Assembly (NCBI RefSeq): GCF_030704685.1
Contig: NZ_JAUZDX010000012.1
Span: 62,001-126,000, forward strand
DNA: 64,000 nt
Direction of reading: 5' to 3'
From: Acidovorax sp. A1169
Lineage (GTDB): Bacteria; Pseudomonadota; Gammaproteobacteria; Burkholderiales; Burkholderiaceae_C
Part shown: positions 25,195 to 35,314 of the stretch, one piece after another
Numbering within the stretch: position 1 is the first letter of the stretch
How the letters are laid out: every line of letters begins with the position of its first letter
The notes under the pieces: model-generated
Database searches by the model: none
Told to the model about the DNA's origin: nothing
The model's input: only the letters and a program-made list of their open reading frames with translations
Program-made: the position numbers and the translations under genes

Positions 25195-26271
25195 TCAGCG
25201 CCCCGCCGCGGCCGTGGCCAGCGCGGAGAGAGTATCGTCCAGGCGCGGCAGCTCGGCTGCCTTCATCCCCGCCTGGGCCTGTTGCAGCACCGTGGCTGCC
25301 GCCTGCGTACGGCGCGAGGCCGGGTCGAAATACTTGTTGAGCGCCGTGGTGGCTGCGGCCAGGTCGGCGCGCGCCGAGTCGAACTGGCGGGCCAGCACGC
25401 CCAGGCGCGCATTGAGCAGCTTGAGCTTCAAGTTCTCGCGCAAAAAGAAGGTCTGCTCTGGGGCGAGCAGGATGGCCTCGGGTTGGTCCACCCGGCTCAC
25501 GCGCACCAGGCTACGGGCTTCGTCGCGCACCACCTCCCAGCTGCGCTGCAGGGTGGCCCGCCACCATGGCAACTCGGCACCCGGCGCAGAACCCGCCGGG
25601 GCGCTCGATGCGGTGGGCGAACCCAGGCGCCGCGTAGCTGCGGCCTGGGCCACGGCGTTGAGCACGGGCAGTTCGTCCACCTGGCGCACCAGGTCATCCA
25701 GGCGGGCCAGCAGGCCGGCGGTGTCGGTCACCACGGCGCGAGTCAGGCGATCGAGGTCGCGGTTGATGGCGCGCTGCACGGGGGTCAGGCGCGGCTGTGC
25801 GGCGCGCTCGATGCGCTGGTCGGCACTTTTGAGGGCCGCCACCAGCGGGTCCAGGCTACCGGTGAGCTGGGACTGTTGCTGCGCCAGGCGCACGGCCGAT
25901 TCGATGTCCACCACCAGGTTTTCGTCGCGCGAGCGCGACAGGCTCTGCATCAATTCTTCGAGCTGGCTGCGCTGCAGCGCCACTTCGCTCACGCGCGCCT
26001 CGGCCACCGAGAGGCGGGCGGCGGTCTCGCGCACCAGTTCCTCGGCCTGGCGGGCCATGGTGCGTGCCTCGATGGCCAGCGCCCCGGAGTCGGCCGACTG
26101 GCGCGCCAACTGCTCCTGGATCACGCTCAGTTTTTGCCACAGCAGCCCACTGCTGGCCACGGCGGCCACGGCCAGCACGCCCACCAGCAGGGTGGGCAGG
26201 CTGCTGCCACGAGGGGCGACGGGGGTGGAGGGGGCTGCGGCGGGCAGGTCGTTGGGGGGCGCGGAACTCAT
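25195..26271 (-). CDS. hemX: HemX family membrane protein
   Basis: Encodes 358 residues. A Pro/Ala-rich cytoplasmic start is followed by one membrane segment (LLVGVLAVAAVASSGLLW) and a long coiled-coil periplasmic part (KLSVIQEQLARQ, then RTMARQAEELVRETAARL). Often annotated as uroporphyrinogen-III C-methyltransferase, but it lacks the CysG/SUMT methyltransferase motifs, so that name is not supported. It overlaps the hemD stop by ATGA (26268-26271), so it is coupled to hemD. It may have a scaffold role with HemY. Confidence 0.87.
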   Translation of the reverse strand: MSSAPPNDLPAAAPSTPVAPRGSSLPTLLVGVLAVAAVASSGLLWQKLSVIQEQLARQSADSGALAIEARTMARQAEELVRETAARLSVAEARVSEVALQRSQLEELMQSLSRSRDENLVVDIESAVRLAQQQSQLTGSLDPLVAALKSADQRIERAAQPRLTPVQRAINRDLDRLTRAVVTDTAGLLARLDDLVRQVDELPVLNAVAQAAATRRLGSPTASSAPAGSAPGAELPWWRATLQRSWEVVRDEARSLVRVSRVDQPEAILLAPEQTFFLRENLKLKLLNARLGVLARQFDSARADLAAATTALNKYFDPASRRTQAAATVLQQAQAGMKAAELPRLDDTLSALATAAAGR

Positions 26272-27071
26272 GGGGCCGATTCTATCGAGGCCACCACGTC
26301 TTCCAGCGCCGGCCGACACTCCCTTACATGGCCAAAGCCCATGGCGCGGGCGGTCTGGGCGATGCGCGGGTGAGTGGCCAGGGCCCGTGCAGCGTTCCAG
26401 GACCTTCCGGGCAGGGCCTCGGCCAGGTTTGCCACCGCTTCGGAGCTGCTCAGCAGCCACAGGGACCCGTCCTGGGTGGCCGCCTCTGCCAGCGCGGTCT
26501 GCTCGGGGGTGAAGCTGGGCGCGCCGCGCTCGTAGGCCACGGCCCAGTTCACCTGGCCGCCTGCGGCCTGCACCTGGCGCGCCAGCCAGTCGCGGCCCGA
26601 ACCCTCGGAGGATTCATGCACCCCAGCCGAACGGCCACGCACGATGAGCACGCGGTCCCCGGCCCGGATCTGGGGAGCCACCTGCTGCCACAGTGATTCG
26701 GAGTCGAACTGCGCGGCATCGGCGGCGGGGCCGTCGATGGCGGCAGGCAGTACGCCCAGCTGTTCCAGCGCGCGCGCCGTGCCCGGGCCGGGGGCCCATG
26801 CGCGGGTGTTGGCCGGCAGGGGCAAGGCCCCGTGCAGGAAATGCAGCACGGCATTGCTGCTCACGAACATCAGCGCACGGTAGCCGGGCGCACGTGCCAG
26901 ACGTTGGCGCGCATCGGCCATGGCCTGCAGGGCTGCAGGGTCGGTGCAGGGACCGATGGCGATCAGGGGCAATGCCGTGGCGGCCAGGCCGCGCGCGGTG
27001 AGTTGTTCCACCCACTGGGCCGCCTCGCGCTCGGGGCGCGTGACGATCACCCGGGGCGCCGCGGTGGCCAT
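26268..27071 (-). CDS. hemD: Uroporphyrinogen-III synthase
   Basis: Encodes 267 residues. The opening VIVTRPEREAAQWVEQL, the LMFVSSNAVLHFLHG segment, VLIVRGRSAGVHESS and LLSSSEAVANLAE correspond to the two alternating lobes of HemD. The enzyme closes hydroxymethylbilane with inversion of ring D. Sequence conservation is low in this family, and the assignment is secured by its place between hemC (1-bp gap) and hemX (4-bp overlap). Cytoplasmic. Confidence 0.92.
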   Translation of the reverse strand: MATAAPRVIVTRPEREAAQWVEQLTARGLAATALPLIAIGPCTDPAALQAMADARQRLARAPGYRALMFVSSNAVLHFLHGALPLPANTRAWAPGPGTARALEQLGVLPAAIDGPAADAAQFDSESLWQQVAPQIRAGDRVLIVRGRSAGVHESSEGSGRDWLARQVQAAGGQVNWAVAYERGAPSFTPEQTALAEAATQDGSLWLLSSSEAVANLAEALPGRSWNAARALATHPRIAQTARAMGFGHVRECRPALEDVVASIESAP

Positions 27072-27072
27072 G

Positions 27073-28023
27073 TCAGCCGGCGGCAGTTGCCGGGTCCACG
27101 CCCCGTGCACCGCCCGCGCGCAGGCGCTGGGCGATCTCGTCACCCAACGCCTCGGCCTGGGCCAGGGTGGCCACGGGGGCGCTGGCATGGGCGCGCACCA
27201 GCGGCGCATGGGCATCTTCGGGGTCGCCCCAGGCCGCATCGAGCTGCAGCGTGCCGTCGGCGCCCAGGGTGCCGTGCGCTGCCAGGGGCATGGAGCAGCT
27301 CCCGCCCATGGCGCGGCTCACGGCGCGCTCGGCGGCCACGGTGAGCCAGGTGGCCTGGTGTGCCAGGGGCTCCAATGCGGCGATCAGGTCCTGCCGGTCG
27401 CTGCGCACCTCGATGCCCAGGGCACCCTGGCCGGCGGCGGGCAGCATTGTCGCGGGCTCGAAAGCCAGGCGGATGCGTGATTCGAGCCCCAGGCGCTTGA
27501 GGCCTGCGGCCGCGAGCACGATGGCGTCGTACTGGCCTTCGTCGAGCTTGCGCAGGCGCGTATCAAGGTTGCCGCGCAGCGGCTCGATGCGCAGGTCGGG
27601 CCGCAGCGCCTGCAGCAGCACCTGGCGGCGCAGGCTGGAGGTGCCCACCACCGCGCCCTGGGGCAGTTCGTCGAGCGAGGCGTAGCGGGGGGAGACGAAG
27701 GCATCTCGCGGGTCCTCGCGCTCCATCACGCAGGCCAGGGCAAAGCCCTCGGGCAGCTCCATGGGCACGTCTTTGAGCGAATGCACGGCGATGTGGGCGC
27801 GGCCTTCTTCGAGCGCAACTTCAAGCTCCTTGACGAACAGGCCCTTGCCGCCTACCTTGGAGAGCGACCGGTCCAGGATCTGGTCGCCCTTGGTGGTCAT
27901 GCCCAGCAGCTGCACGGTGTGGCCGCGGGCCTGCAGCAGGGCCTGCACATGCTCTGCCTGCCAGAGGGCCAGGCGGCTTTCGCGCGTGGCGATCACGATG
28001 GGGTGGGGCAAATGGCGGCTCAA
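27073..28023 (-). CDS. hemC: Porphobilinogen deaminase (hydroxymethylbilane synthase)
   Basis: Encodes 316 residues. The dipyrromethane cofactor cysteine is C243 in [10 protein letters not shown]. The arginine-rich active site ([24 protein letters not shown]) and HSLKDVP are all present. It joins four porphobilinogens into hydroxymethylbilane. It is the first gene of hemC-hemD-hemX-hemY and lies divergent from ppc with 112 bp between the starts, so both promoters share that short region. ATG 28023 matches the family start. Confidence 0.96.
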   Translation of the reverse strand: MSRHLPHPIVIATRESRLALWQAEHVQALLQARGHTVQLLGMTTKGDQILDRSLSKVGGKGLFVKELEVALEEGRAHIAVHSLKDVPMELPEGFALACVMEREDPRDAFVSPRYASLDELPQGAVVGTSSLRRQVLLQALRPDLRIEPLRGNLDTRLRKLDEGQYDAIVLAAAGLKRLGLESRIRLAFEPATMLPAAGQGALGIEVRSDRQDLIAALEPLAHQATWLTVAAERAVSRAMGGSCSMPLAAHGTLGADGTLQLDAAWGDPEDAHAPLVRAHASAPVATLAQAEALGDEIAQRLRAGGARGVDPATAAG

Positions 28024-28135
28024 GTTCGTAACCTGTTTGTAATTATTCAGGGGCGGGCGATGCTAGCATGCGCCCGCACTGGTGGTTTTCAGGGTACGCC
28101 TGCGGGCCGCCGCACTTCATCCCGGAGACCCTCGC

Positions 28136-30925
28136 ATGAAACGATCCGACAAGGACCAGCCCCTGATTGACGACATCCGCCTGCTCGGCCGCATCCTGGG
28201 CGACGTGATCCGGGACCAGGAGGGGGTGGCTGCCTATGAGCTGGTGGAGCAGGTGCGCAAGCTCTCGGTCGCCTTTCGCCGCGACGCGGACCAGGAGGCC
28301 GACCGGGCGCTCAAGAAGCTGCTCAAGACCCTCTCGGGCGACCAGACGGTGAGCGTGATCCGCGCCTTCACCTACTTCAGCCACCTGGCCAACCTGGCCG
28401 AAGACCGCCACCACATCCGCCGCCGCGCCGTGCACGAGCGCGCAGGCGACACGCAGGAGGGCAGCATCGAAGTCGCCCTGTCGCGCCTGCGCTGGGCCGG
28501 CATCGCGCCCAAGACCATCTCGCAGACCCTGGCCGGCAGCTATGTGGCGCCGGTGCTCACGGCCCACCCGACCGAGGTGCAGCGCAAGAGCATTCTCGAT
28601 GCCGAGCGCGACATCGCCCAGTTGCTGGCCGCGCGCGACGACATCCAGGTGCGCGCCCAGCTGTACAACACCGCCAAGGACGCGCTCACCCCGCGCGAGC
28701 TGGCCGCCAACGAAGCCCAACTGCGCGCCCGCGTGGCCCAGCTGTGGCAGACGCGCCTGCTGCGCTACAGCAAGCTCACCGTGGCCGACGAGATCGAGAA
28801 CGCGCTGTCGTACTACGAAGCCACCTTCCTGCGCGAAATCCCCAAGATCTATGCCGACCTCGAGACCGAGCTCGGCCAGTACCCGGTGCACAGCTTTTTG
28901 CGCATGGGCCAGTGGATCGGCGGCGACCGCGATGGCAACCCCAACGTCACCGCGCAGACCCTGCAGTACGCCCTGGGGCGCCAGGCCGAGGTGGCCCTGC
29001 GCCACTACCTGACCGAGGTGCACTACCTGGGCGGCGAGCTGTCGCTGTCGGCCCGGCTGGTGCAGGTGTCGGCCGAGATGGAGGCCCTGGCCGCGCGCTC
29101 GCCCGACACCAACGAGCACCGCCAGGACGAGCCCTACCGCCGCGCCCTGACCGGCGTGTACGCGCGCCTGGCCGCGTCGCTCAAGGAACTGACGGGCGGC
29201 GAGGCGGCGCGCCATGCCGTGGCCCCGCAGAACCCGTACGTGAGCGCCGAGGCCTTCCTGGCCGACCTGCGCGTGATCGAGGCATCGCTCAAGTCGCACC
29301 ATGGCGAGGCCCTGGCCGCCGAGCGCCTGCACCCGCTGATCCGCGCCGTGCAGGTCTTCGGCTTCCACCTGGCCACGGTGGACCTGCGCCAAAGCTCCGA
29401 CAAGCACGAAGAGGTGGTGGCCGAACTGCTGGCCACGGCGCGCATCGAGACGGCTTACTCCGCGCTGTCCGAGACCGACAAGCGCGCGCTGCTGCTGCGC
29501 CTGCTCAACGACGCGCGCCCGCTGCGCGTGATGGGCGCCAGCTACTCGGACCACGCCCGGGGCGAGCTGGCCATCTTCGAGGCGGCGCTGGCCATGCGCT
29601 ACCGCTATGGCCACGAGGCCATCCGCCACTACATCATCAGCCACACCGAAACGGTGAGCGACCTGCTCGAAGTGCTGCTGCTGCAAAAGGAAGTGGGCCT
29701 GATGCGCGGCACGCTGGATGGCGATGCGCGCAACGACCTCATCGTGGTGCCGCTGTTCGAGACCATCGAAGACCTGCGCAATGCCGCGCCCATCATGCGC
29801 GAGTTCTATGCCCTGCCCGGCGTGGCGGGCCTGGTGCACAGGAGCGGTAGCGAGCAGGACATCATGCTCGGCTACTCCGACAGCAACAAGGACGGCGGCA
29901 TCTTCACCAGCAACTGGGAGCTGTACCGCGCCGAGATCGCGCTGGTGGAGCTGTTCGACGAGCTGGCCACCAACCACGGCATCCAGCTGCGCATGTTCCA
30001 TGGCCGCGGCGGCACCGTGGGCCGCGGCGGCGGCCCGAGCTACCAGGCCATCCTGGCCCAGCCCCCGGGCACCGTGCGCGGCCAGATCCGCCTGACGGAG
30101 CAGGGCGAGGTCATCGCCTCCAAGTACGCCAACCCCGAGATCGGCCGGCGCAACCTCGAGACTCTGGTCGCCGCCACGCTCGAAGCCACGCTGCTGCAGC
30201 CCACCAAGCCGGCCACCAAGGCCTTCCTGGAGGCCGCCGCGCAGCTCTCGCTGGCCAGCATGGGCGCCTACCGCGCGCTGGTGTACGAGACCCCGGGCTT
30301 CACCGAGTATTTCTTCAACTCCACGCCCATCCGCGAGATCGCCGAACTGAACATCGGCTCGCGCCCCGCATCGCGCAAGGCCAGCCAGAAGATCGAGGAC
30401 CTGCGCGCCATCCCCTGGGGCTTCAGCTGGGGCCAGTGCCGCCTCACGCTGCCGGGCTGGTTCGGCTTCGGCGCGGCGGTGGACGCCTTCGTGAACGCCG
30501 AAGGCAAGGACCCCAAGGCACAGCTGGCGCTGCTGCAGAAGATGTACCGCCAGTGGCCGTTCTTTCGCACCCTGCTGTCCAACATGGACATGGTGCTGGC
30601 CAAGAGCGACCTGGCCCTGGCCTCGCGCTACAGTGAACTCGTCACCGATGCGCGCCTGCGCAAGAAGGTCTTCAGTGCCATCGAGACCGAGTGGCACCGC
30701 ACGGCCGAGGCGCTCACGCGCATCACCGGCGACAAGCAGCGCTTGACGCACAACGCGGCGCTGGCACGCTCCATCAAGCACCGTTTCCCGTACATCGACC
30801 CGCTGCACCACCTGCAGGTCGAGCTGGTGCGCCGCTGGCGTGCAGGGCAGGGCGACGAGCGCGTGCAGACCGGTATCCACATCTCCATCAACGGGATCGC
30901 GGCGGGGCTGCGCAATACGGGCTGA
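28136..30925 (+). CDS. ppc: Phosphoenolpyruvate carboxylase
   Basis: Encodes 929 residues and adds bicarbonate to PEP to give oxaloacetate. Catalytic H144 lies in [28 protein letters not shown] and [14 protein letters not shown] hold the metal and phosphate ligands, and the protein ends in the conserved NTG. ATG 28136 has CGGAGA upstream; an earlier in-frame ATG at 28082 would overlap the promoter. Cytoplasmic tetramer, anaplerotic. It is monocistronic, with divergent hemC on its left. Confidence 0.97.
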   Translation: MKRSDKDQPLIDDIRLLGRILGDVIRDQEGVAAYELVEQVRKLSVAFRRDADQEADRALKKLLKTLSGDQTVSVIRAFTYFSHLANLAEDRHHIRRRAVHERAGDTQEGSIEVALSRLRWAGIAPKTISQTLAGSYVAPVLTAHPTEVQRKSILDAERDIAQLLAARDDIQVRAQLYNTAKDALTPRELAANEAQLRARVAQLWQTRLLRYSKLTVADEIENALSYYEATFLREIPKIYADLETELGQYPVHSFLRMGQWIGGDRDGNPNVTAQTLQYALGRQAEVALRHYLTEVHYLGGELSLSARLVQVSAEMEALAARSPDTNEHRQDEPYRRALTGVYARLAASLKELTGGEAARHAVAPQNPYVSAEAFLADLRVIEASLKSHHGEALAAERLHPLIRAVQVFGFHLATVDLRQSSDKHEEVVAELLATARIETAYSALSETDKRALLLRLLNDARPLRVMGASYSDHARGELAIFEAALAMRYRYGHEAIRHYIISHTETVSDLLEVLLLQKEVGLMRGTLDGDARNDLIVVPLFETIEDLRNAAPIMREFYALPGVAGLVHRSGSEQDIMLGYSDSNKDGGIFTSNWELYRAEIALVELFDELATNHGIQLRMFHGRGGTVGRGGGPSYQAILAQPPGTVRGQIRLTEQGEVIASKYANPEIGRRNLETLVAATLEATLLQPTKPATKAFLEAAAQLSLASMGAYRALVYETPGFTEYFFNSTPIREIAELNIGSRPASRKASQKIEDLRAIPWGFSWGQCRLTLPGWFGFGAAVDAFVNAEGKDPKAQLALLQKMYRQWPFFRTLLSNMDMVLAKSDLALASRYSELVTDARLRKKVFSAIETEWHRTAEALTRITGDKQRLTHNAALARSIKHRFPYIDPLHHLQVELVRRWRAGQGDERVQTGIHISINGIAAGLRNTG

Positions 30926-31014
30926 GGCCCTATCGCACAGGGCCCGATTTTCGGGCCGTGCTTCCTTGACTGTCGTAGCTCTGCGCGCTACAAGCAGAGC
31001 CAGGAGGAAATTAC

Positions 31015-31365
31015 ATGACAAGAAGGTTTGTGAAGCGTGCGATTGTTGCTTTCAGCTTGATGCTGACCATACCCGCCGCCATGGCGGTGGGTGGTTATCC
31101 GCCATCGCTGCTGAAGAAATGGGCTAATGCGGATATGTTTACAGAATCCTCCAAGCTGTTGATGTTTATGGGGTATACGGCTGGGTTCTTGAGCACTGTC
31201 GATACTCTGCAATCGATCGGTGCTGTGCCCAAAATGATATGTGCGCCCGCGAATTGGGATGCCATTAAGGCGATCAACGAGCTGGACCCTGCTGGTTTTC
31301 CAGAGACTGATCAAGGCGGGACCACCTACATGTTCATGGCATTTGCCAAAAAATATCCCTGCTGA
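31015..31365 (+). CDS. Rap1a/Tai-like periplasmic immunity-type protein
   Basis: Encodes 116 residues with a signal peptide (KRAIVAFSLMLTIPAAMA). The mature part matches the Rap1a/Tai plan: a helix with FMGYTAGFLSTVDTLQS, a cysteine in MICAPANWDA, then a helix and the terminal FAKKYPC, whose cysteine would pair with the first. Family members such as Serratia Rap1a protect against type VI secretion amidase effectors. No effector or T6SS gene is near, so it is an orphan and may serve another purpose. An AGGAGG-like site (AGGAGGAAATTAC) precedes it. It is clearly less GC-rich than ppc, which suggests transfer. Confidence 0.6.
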   Translation: MTRRFVKRAIVAFSLMLTIPAAMAVGGYPPSLLKKWANADMFTESSKLLMFMGYTAGFLSTVDTLQSIGAVPKMICAPANWDAIKAINELDPAGFPETDQGGTTYMFMAFAKKYPC

Positions 31366-31377
31366 GCAGGCGCTCAG

Positions 31378-31675
31378 TGTTCGAGGCCTCGAATGGCAGC
31401 TTCTTCATGGTGCGGGCGCGGCAGTGGCTCGACGCCATCGGTGCCTGCCGGCCGCTTGGAGCATTGGGTCGTGGTCAGCGGTATTGCCGAGATCACGAAC
31501 GGGATGTGTACCAACGCGCTGGGGCCTAAAGAATCGACCTACATCCCCCATGGGGCAGGTGCATCGCCTGGCCAACCCGGCAAGGAATTTGTCGAGATCA
31601 TCGAAGTGCAGTCGGTCGACTACCCGGGCGAGGATGATATCGTGCGCTGCGACGAGATGTACGGGCGCTCCCGTG
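31378..31675 (+). pseudogene. Remnant of mannose-1-phosphate guanylyltransferase/mannose-6-phosphate isomerase
   Basis: Two pieces in different frames. The first (about 31381-31446) reads SNGSFFMVRARQWLDAIGACRP, like the segment of ManC/AlgA that begins WNSG. The second (about 31450-31665) reads LEHWVVVSGIAEITNG, then ESTYIPHGAG, EFVEIIEVQS, YPGEDDIVR and YGRS, the C-terminal cupin of the bifunctional type II enzyme. The guanylyltransferase part and about 100 intervening residues are gone. It is not functional. With the transferred-looking Rap1a-like gene upstream, it marks a site of past gain and loss between ppc and the AI-2E transporter. Confidence 0.75.
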
Positions 31676-31727
31676 CTCCTGCCATCGCCCCTGAGACAAC
31701 CCGGGACGCAAGCCGGCGCCGCGTCCC

Positions 31728-33059
31728 TCAATCCCCCAGCAGCTCTCCCACCGCTTTCAGATCTTCCACCCGGTCGCAGACCGCCTTGACGGCCATCATG
31801 ACCGGGATGCCGAGCAGCAGCCCCCACAGTCCCCAGAGCCAGCCCCAGGCGAGCACGCTCACGAACACCGCCACGGGGCTCATGCTGCTGGTGCGGCTGG
31901 TGAGCCAGGGGGTGAGCAGGTTGCCGATGAGGGTGTGGATGACAAGCGAGGCCCCGCCGATGGCCAACGCCATGTCGATGGTGCCGAACTGCAGGAAGGC
32001 CACCAGCGCCGACGCGCCGGCCGTGAGGGCCGAGCCGATGTAGGGCGCGAGGTTGAGCACGCCGGCCACCACGCCCCACACGGCGGCATTCTCCAGCCCC
32101 AACGCCCAGTAGGCGCAGCCCGTGGCCACGCCCACCAGGATGCTGGTGAACACCTGCACCAGCAGGTAGCGCTGGATCTGGCCGGTGATGTCGTCGAGCA
32201 CCTGCATGGTGATGTTGCGCCGCTCCAGGCTGCTGCCCGCAATGCGCACCAGCTTCTGGCGGAACAGGTTGCCCGAGGCGAGGGCGAAGTAGGTCAGGAA
32301 CACTACCACCGTGAGCTGGCCCACGGCGGAGACCAGGCCCATGGTGCCGCTCCACAGGTAGTCGCGGATGTTGAAGGGCGGGCGCTCCACCACCACGCGC
32401 TGCACGCCGCGCCGGGCGGGGGCTGCGGCGCTGTTCTCGGCGGCAGCCTGTTCGATCTGGGCGGCGGCCTTCTGCATCGTGTCCAGCCTGCTGGGCATGC
32501 CGGCCTGGGCCCGCAGGTTGTCGCGCACCTTCTTGGCCGCCACGGGCAGCGAGTCGACAAGTTGCACGGCTTGGTCGCTCAGGGACCAGGCCATGCTGGC
32601 CATGCCGCCCACGATGGCAATCAGCAGCAGGGCGGCGCCCAGGGGGCGCGGCAGGTGCCAGCGGCGCAGGATGTTGACGGCAGGGCGCAGCGCCGTGGTC
32701 AGCAGCAGGCTGAGCATCAGGGGGATGAACACCGCGCTGGCCCAGTGCAGCAGGGCCACGCCGGCGAACAGGGCCAACAGCGCCAGGGACATGTTGCGCA
32801 CGTCCACCGGCATCTGCAGCATCAGCGGGCTGAGCGTGGCAGGGGCCGCCGCAGCCGGCGAGGCGGCCAGGGTAGCGGCCTCGGGCGGGCTGGCAACGCG
32901 GTCGGGCCCAGTTTCCGGTTCCGGTTGTTGATCGCCGGTGCCGGACGTTGCCTGCGGGCCTCCCGGCGCTGTTCCTTCGCGCGCGTCGGCAGCCTGCGGC
33001 TGCTGCGGCAGAGCCGTGGGTGGAGCGTTGGTCTGTGAGGGGGCGGGCACGGCGGTCAT
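31728..33059 (-). CDS. AI-2E family transporter
   Basis: Encodes 443 residues from MTAVPAPSQ at 33059. A Pro/Ala/Gln-rich cytoplasmic tail of about 85 residues precedes the usual eight-helix UPF0118/AI-2E core: NMSLALLALFAGVALLHW and PLMLSLLLTTALRPAV, a long soluble loop with YLWSGTMG, then TVVVFLTYFALASG and GVVAGVLNLAPYIGSALTAGA. The last helices (LAWGWLWGLWGLLLGIPVMM) are conserved. Substrates vary between members (autoinducer-2, ions), so the family name should not be read as function. The long N-terminal tail is uncommon. Confidence 0.88.
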   Translation of the reverse strand: MTAVPAPSQTNAPPTALPQQPQAADAREGTAPGGPQATSGTGDQQPEPETGPDRVASPPEAATLAASPAAAAPATLSPLMLQMPVDVRNMSLALLALFAGVALLHWASAVFIPLMLSLLLTTALRPAVNILRRWHLPRPLGAALLLIAIVGGMASMAWSLSDQAVQLVDSLPVAAKKVRDNLRAQAGMPSRLDTMQKAAAQIEQAAAENSAAAPARRGVQRVVVERPPFNIRDYLWSGTMGLVSAVGQLTVVVFLTYFALASGNLFRQKLVRIAGSSLERRNITMQVLDDITGQIQRYLLVQVFTSILVGVATGCAYWALGLENAAVWGVVAGVLNLAPYIGSALTAGASALVAFLQFGTIDMALAIGGASLVIHTLIGNLLTPWLTSRTSSMSPVAVFVSVLAWGWLWGLWGLLLGIPVMMAVKAVCDRVEDLKAVGELLGD

Positions 33060-33264
33060 GCGGGGATTGTCACGCACTGTGAGCAAATGTTGTGTAGGTG
33101 CCGGCGCCAACGCGCTGGCCGCGCAAATGCAACGCAAATGCCTCGTTATTCGCGCGATGGGGGCGCCACCGGGCCGCTAGCATGGCTGCATGCAAGTTGA
33201 ACCATTGCCTGGCGGTCTGCCGCAAGGCCCATCCCAAGGACGGCTACCCGCCGGGCAGTCCGGC

Positions 33265-34047
33265 ATGGCAGTGACCGCGCGCGGCGATGTCCGTGCCCGA
33301 CCCGTCGTGCACCGCGTGGTCGTGCCGCTGCTGGCGGTCGCCTCGCTGCTGGTGGCCGGCTGTTCGTCGCTGGACGTACCGCGCGCCGACAACTACCCGG
33401 CATCGAATCAGAAGAAGGCGCGTGCCGTGCACCATTGGGACGTGCTGGCCGACGATGTCGCCACGCGCATCACCGGCAAGATCCGCGACTGGCCTGCGGG
33501 CGAACATCCCATCTATGTGTCCGCCTCGGGCGACACCAGCTTCAACAACGGCTTTCGCAAGCTGCTGATCACCCGCTTGCTGGACCGGGGCGTGGTGCTC
33601 ACCAACCAGCCCTCGGCCGTGACCCTGGCGTTCGAAACCCAGCTGGTGCAGCACCCCACCCGTGTTTCCAACAGCCTGCCCATGCCCTGGACCCGGCTGG
33701 CCCTGGGCGTGGGTGTGGCGCGCGACTGGGCCCACCGTGCGCCCGGCGCCGGCTCCATCGTGGCCGGGACGATCGCGATCGGGGCGCTGGCCGATGCCGC
33801 GCAGTACACCACCGACGGCCCCGCCGCAGGCGGCCCCACGCGCACCGAGGTGCTCATCACCACCTCGCTGGAAAGCGGCGACCGCTACCTGGCCCGCACC
33901 TCCGACGTGTACTACATCGAGCAGGACGATGCCGTGCTCTACCAGGTGCAGCAGCCGCCCGCTCCACCGCCGCCGCCACCACCGCCTACCCCGGTGAAGA
34001 CCTGGCAGGTGGTGAGCCCGCCGGTGATGATGATGGTGGCGCCATGA
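33265..34047 (+). CDS. Lipoprotein, unknown function
   Basis: About 260 residues from MAVTARGD at 33265 (an earlier ATG at 33190 would add 25 residues; neither has a strong ribosome site). A signal peptide ends in the lipobox LVAGC. The mature protein includes TSFNNGFRKLLITRLLDRG and VTLAFETQLVQH, then a glycine/alanine-rich membrane-like segment, and a proline run near the C-terminus followed by MMMVAP. Its stop overlaps the start of the FlgO-like gene by ATGA, so the pair is coupled and likely works together at the outer membrane. The family is not recognised with certainty. Confidence 0.7.
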   Translation: MAVTARGDVRARPVVHRVVVPLLAVASLLVAGCSSLDVPRADNYPASNQKKARAVHHWDVLADDVATRITGKIRDWPAGEHPIYVSASGDTSFNNGFRKLLITRLLDRGVVLTNQPSAVTLAFETQLVQHPTRVSNSLPMPWTRLALGVGVARDWAHRAPGAGSIVAGTIAIGALADAAQYTTDGPAAGGPTRTEVLITTSLESGDRYLARTSDVYYIEQDDAVLYQVQQPPAPPPPPPPPTPVKTWQVVSPPVMMMVAP

Positions 34048-34610
34048 AGCGGCGCGCCCTGTTGCGCACGGTCGGCGCGCTGCTGCCGGTGCTGGCCCTG
34101 CCGGGCTGTGCCTCGTACTATTACGGTGACAAGTCCGGTGGTGGCGGTGGCGGGCTGATGGACCTCATCACCCCCAGCACCATCGAACGCAACCACCGCG
34201 CAGCCGACGCATTGCTGCTGCAGGCGCCGCTGGACCCGCAGCATGCGGTGCTGGTGGCCACGCTGGTGAATGTGGACCGGCTCAATGAATCCTCGCGCCT
34301 GGGGCGCATCTTTTCCGAGCAGATCGGCTCTCGCCTGGTGCAGCGCGGCCTGCGCGTGACCGAACTCAAGCTGCGCGAGAACGTGGCCATGCAGCGCGGC
34401 ACCGGCGAGCTGCTGCTTTCGCGCGAGGTGCGCGAGGTCAGCCGCGCGCACGATGCGCAGGCCGTAGTGGTGGGCACCTACGCCGTTTCAACCACCACGC
34501 TGTTCATCAGCCTGAAGATCGTGAACCCCGTGGGCAACACCGTGGTGGCCGCGCACGACTATGCGATGCCGGTGGACGAGAACGTGCGCTCGCTCCTGGC
34601 GGCGCGGTAG
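34044..34610 (+). CDS. FlgO-like outer-membrane lipoprotein
   Basis: Encodes 188 residues. Its signal peptide RRALLRTVGALLPVLALPGC has a lipobox cysteine. The mature part fits the FlgO domain: [62 protein letters not shown], later VVVGTYAVSTTTLFISLKIVN and a final YAMPVDENVRSLL. FlgO in Vibrio is needed for motility and stabilises flagella. Here it sits convergent to flhDC, which supports a motility or envelope role, though FlgO-domain proteins are also found elsewhere. It is coupled to the upstream lipoprotein gene. Confidence 0.75.
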   Translation: MKRRALLRTVGALLPVLALPGCASYYYGDKSGGGGGGLMDLITPSTIERNHRAADALLLQAPLDPQHAVLVATLVNVDRLNESSRLGRIFSEQIGSRLVQRGLRVTELKLRENVAMQRGTGELLLSREVREVSRAHDAQAVVVGTYAVSTTTLFISLKIVNPVGNTVVAAHDYAMPVDENVRSLLAAR

Positions 34611-34640
34611 GCCTCGGCCGGTACAGGCGCTTTTCAGCAA

Positions 34641-34672
34641 AAAGCCCCGCACGGCGAAACCGGCGGGGCTTT
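34641..34672. terminator. Bidirectional terminator between the FlgO-like gene and flhC
   Basis: AAAGCCCCGC (34641-34650) pairs with GCGGGGCTTT (34663-34672), with A/T runs on both sides. It lies between convergent genes. Confidence 0.85.
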
Positions 34673-34710
34673 GTCATTCTTGTGCAGTCCGGCGTTGCCG
34701 GGCTGGGGGA

Positions 34711-35265
34711 TCAATGCAACATCAGGGCGCCAGCGTTCTTGCTCTTGCCGGCACGGGCGGGCGGGTTGCACAGGCCGCAGGTGTAGTGGCGGTTTTCATA
34801 GAGTTCGGACACGAACTGGCCCTTGCAGTCAGAGCACTGGGTGCGGGTGAGCATGCCGGCGTCCACGAACTTCACCAGGCGCCAGGCGCGGGTGAAGGAC
34901 AGCAGGGGCTCGATCTCGGCCGTGATGACCTGCTCGTTGTACAGCCGGTAGGCCTTGGTCAGCAGCTCCACCGAGTCCAGGTCCACGCCCTTGGACAGGT
35001 ATTCGTAGATGTTCAGGAACAGCGAGCTGTGGATGTTTTCCTGCCAGGTCAGGAACCAGTCGGTCGAGAAGGGCAGTTGGCCCTTGGAAGGCGACTTGCC
35101 AGCGATCTCCTTGTACAGGCGGATCAGGCGTTCGTACGACAGCGTGGTTTCGGACTCCAGCACCTGCATGCGAGCCCCCATGCCGATCAGCATCGCAGCG
35201 CGCTCGATCTGCTTGGATTCGTTGAGAACGCTCTTGGCTGGGGCTTTGGCGGGAGTGGCGGTCAT
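34711..35265 (-). CDS. flhC: Flagellar master regulator FlhC
   Basis: Encodes 184 residues, typical for FlhC. It carries the helical N-terminal part (ERAAMLIGMGARMQVLESETTLSYERLIRLYKEI) and the zinc cluster C144-x2-C147 with C163-x2-C166 (TQCSDCKGQF, YTCGLCNPP). With FlhD it forms the FlhD4C2 activator of class II flagellar genes. It lies 49 bp downstream of flhD in the same operon. The gene ends before a strong terminator. Confidence 0.96.
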   Translation of the reverse strand: MTATPAKAPAKSVLNESKQIERAAMLIGMGARMQVLESETTLSYERLIRLYKEIAGKSPSKGQLPFSTDWFLTWQENIHSSLFLNIYEYLSKGVDLDSVELLTKAYRLYNEQVITAEIEPLLSFTRAWRLVKFVDAGMLTRTQCSDCKGQFVSELYENRHYTCGLCNPPARAGKSKNAGALMLH

Positions 35266-35314
35266 GGCAGGCTTTCGGAGGTGCGGTGGACGAACGGGGC
35301 AGGAGGGCAGTGCT

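Noticed and set aside
28043..31021. Long antisense open frame opposite ppc (about 990 codons)
   Set aside because: It lies wholly opposite a conserved enzyme, its product is rich in His/Val/Gly/Leu/Arg repeats without any family motif, and such frames are common opposite GC-rich genes.
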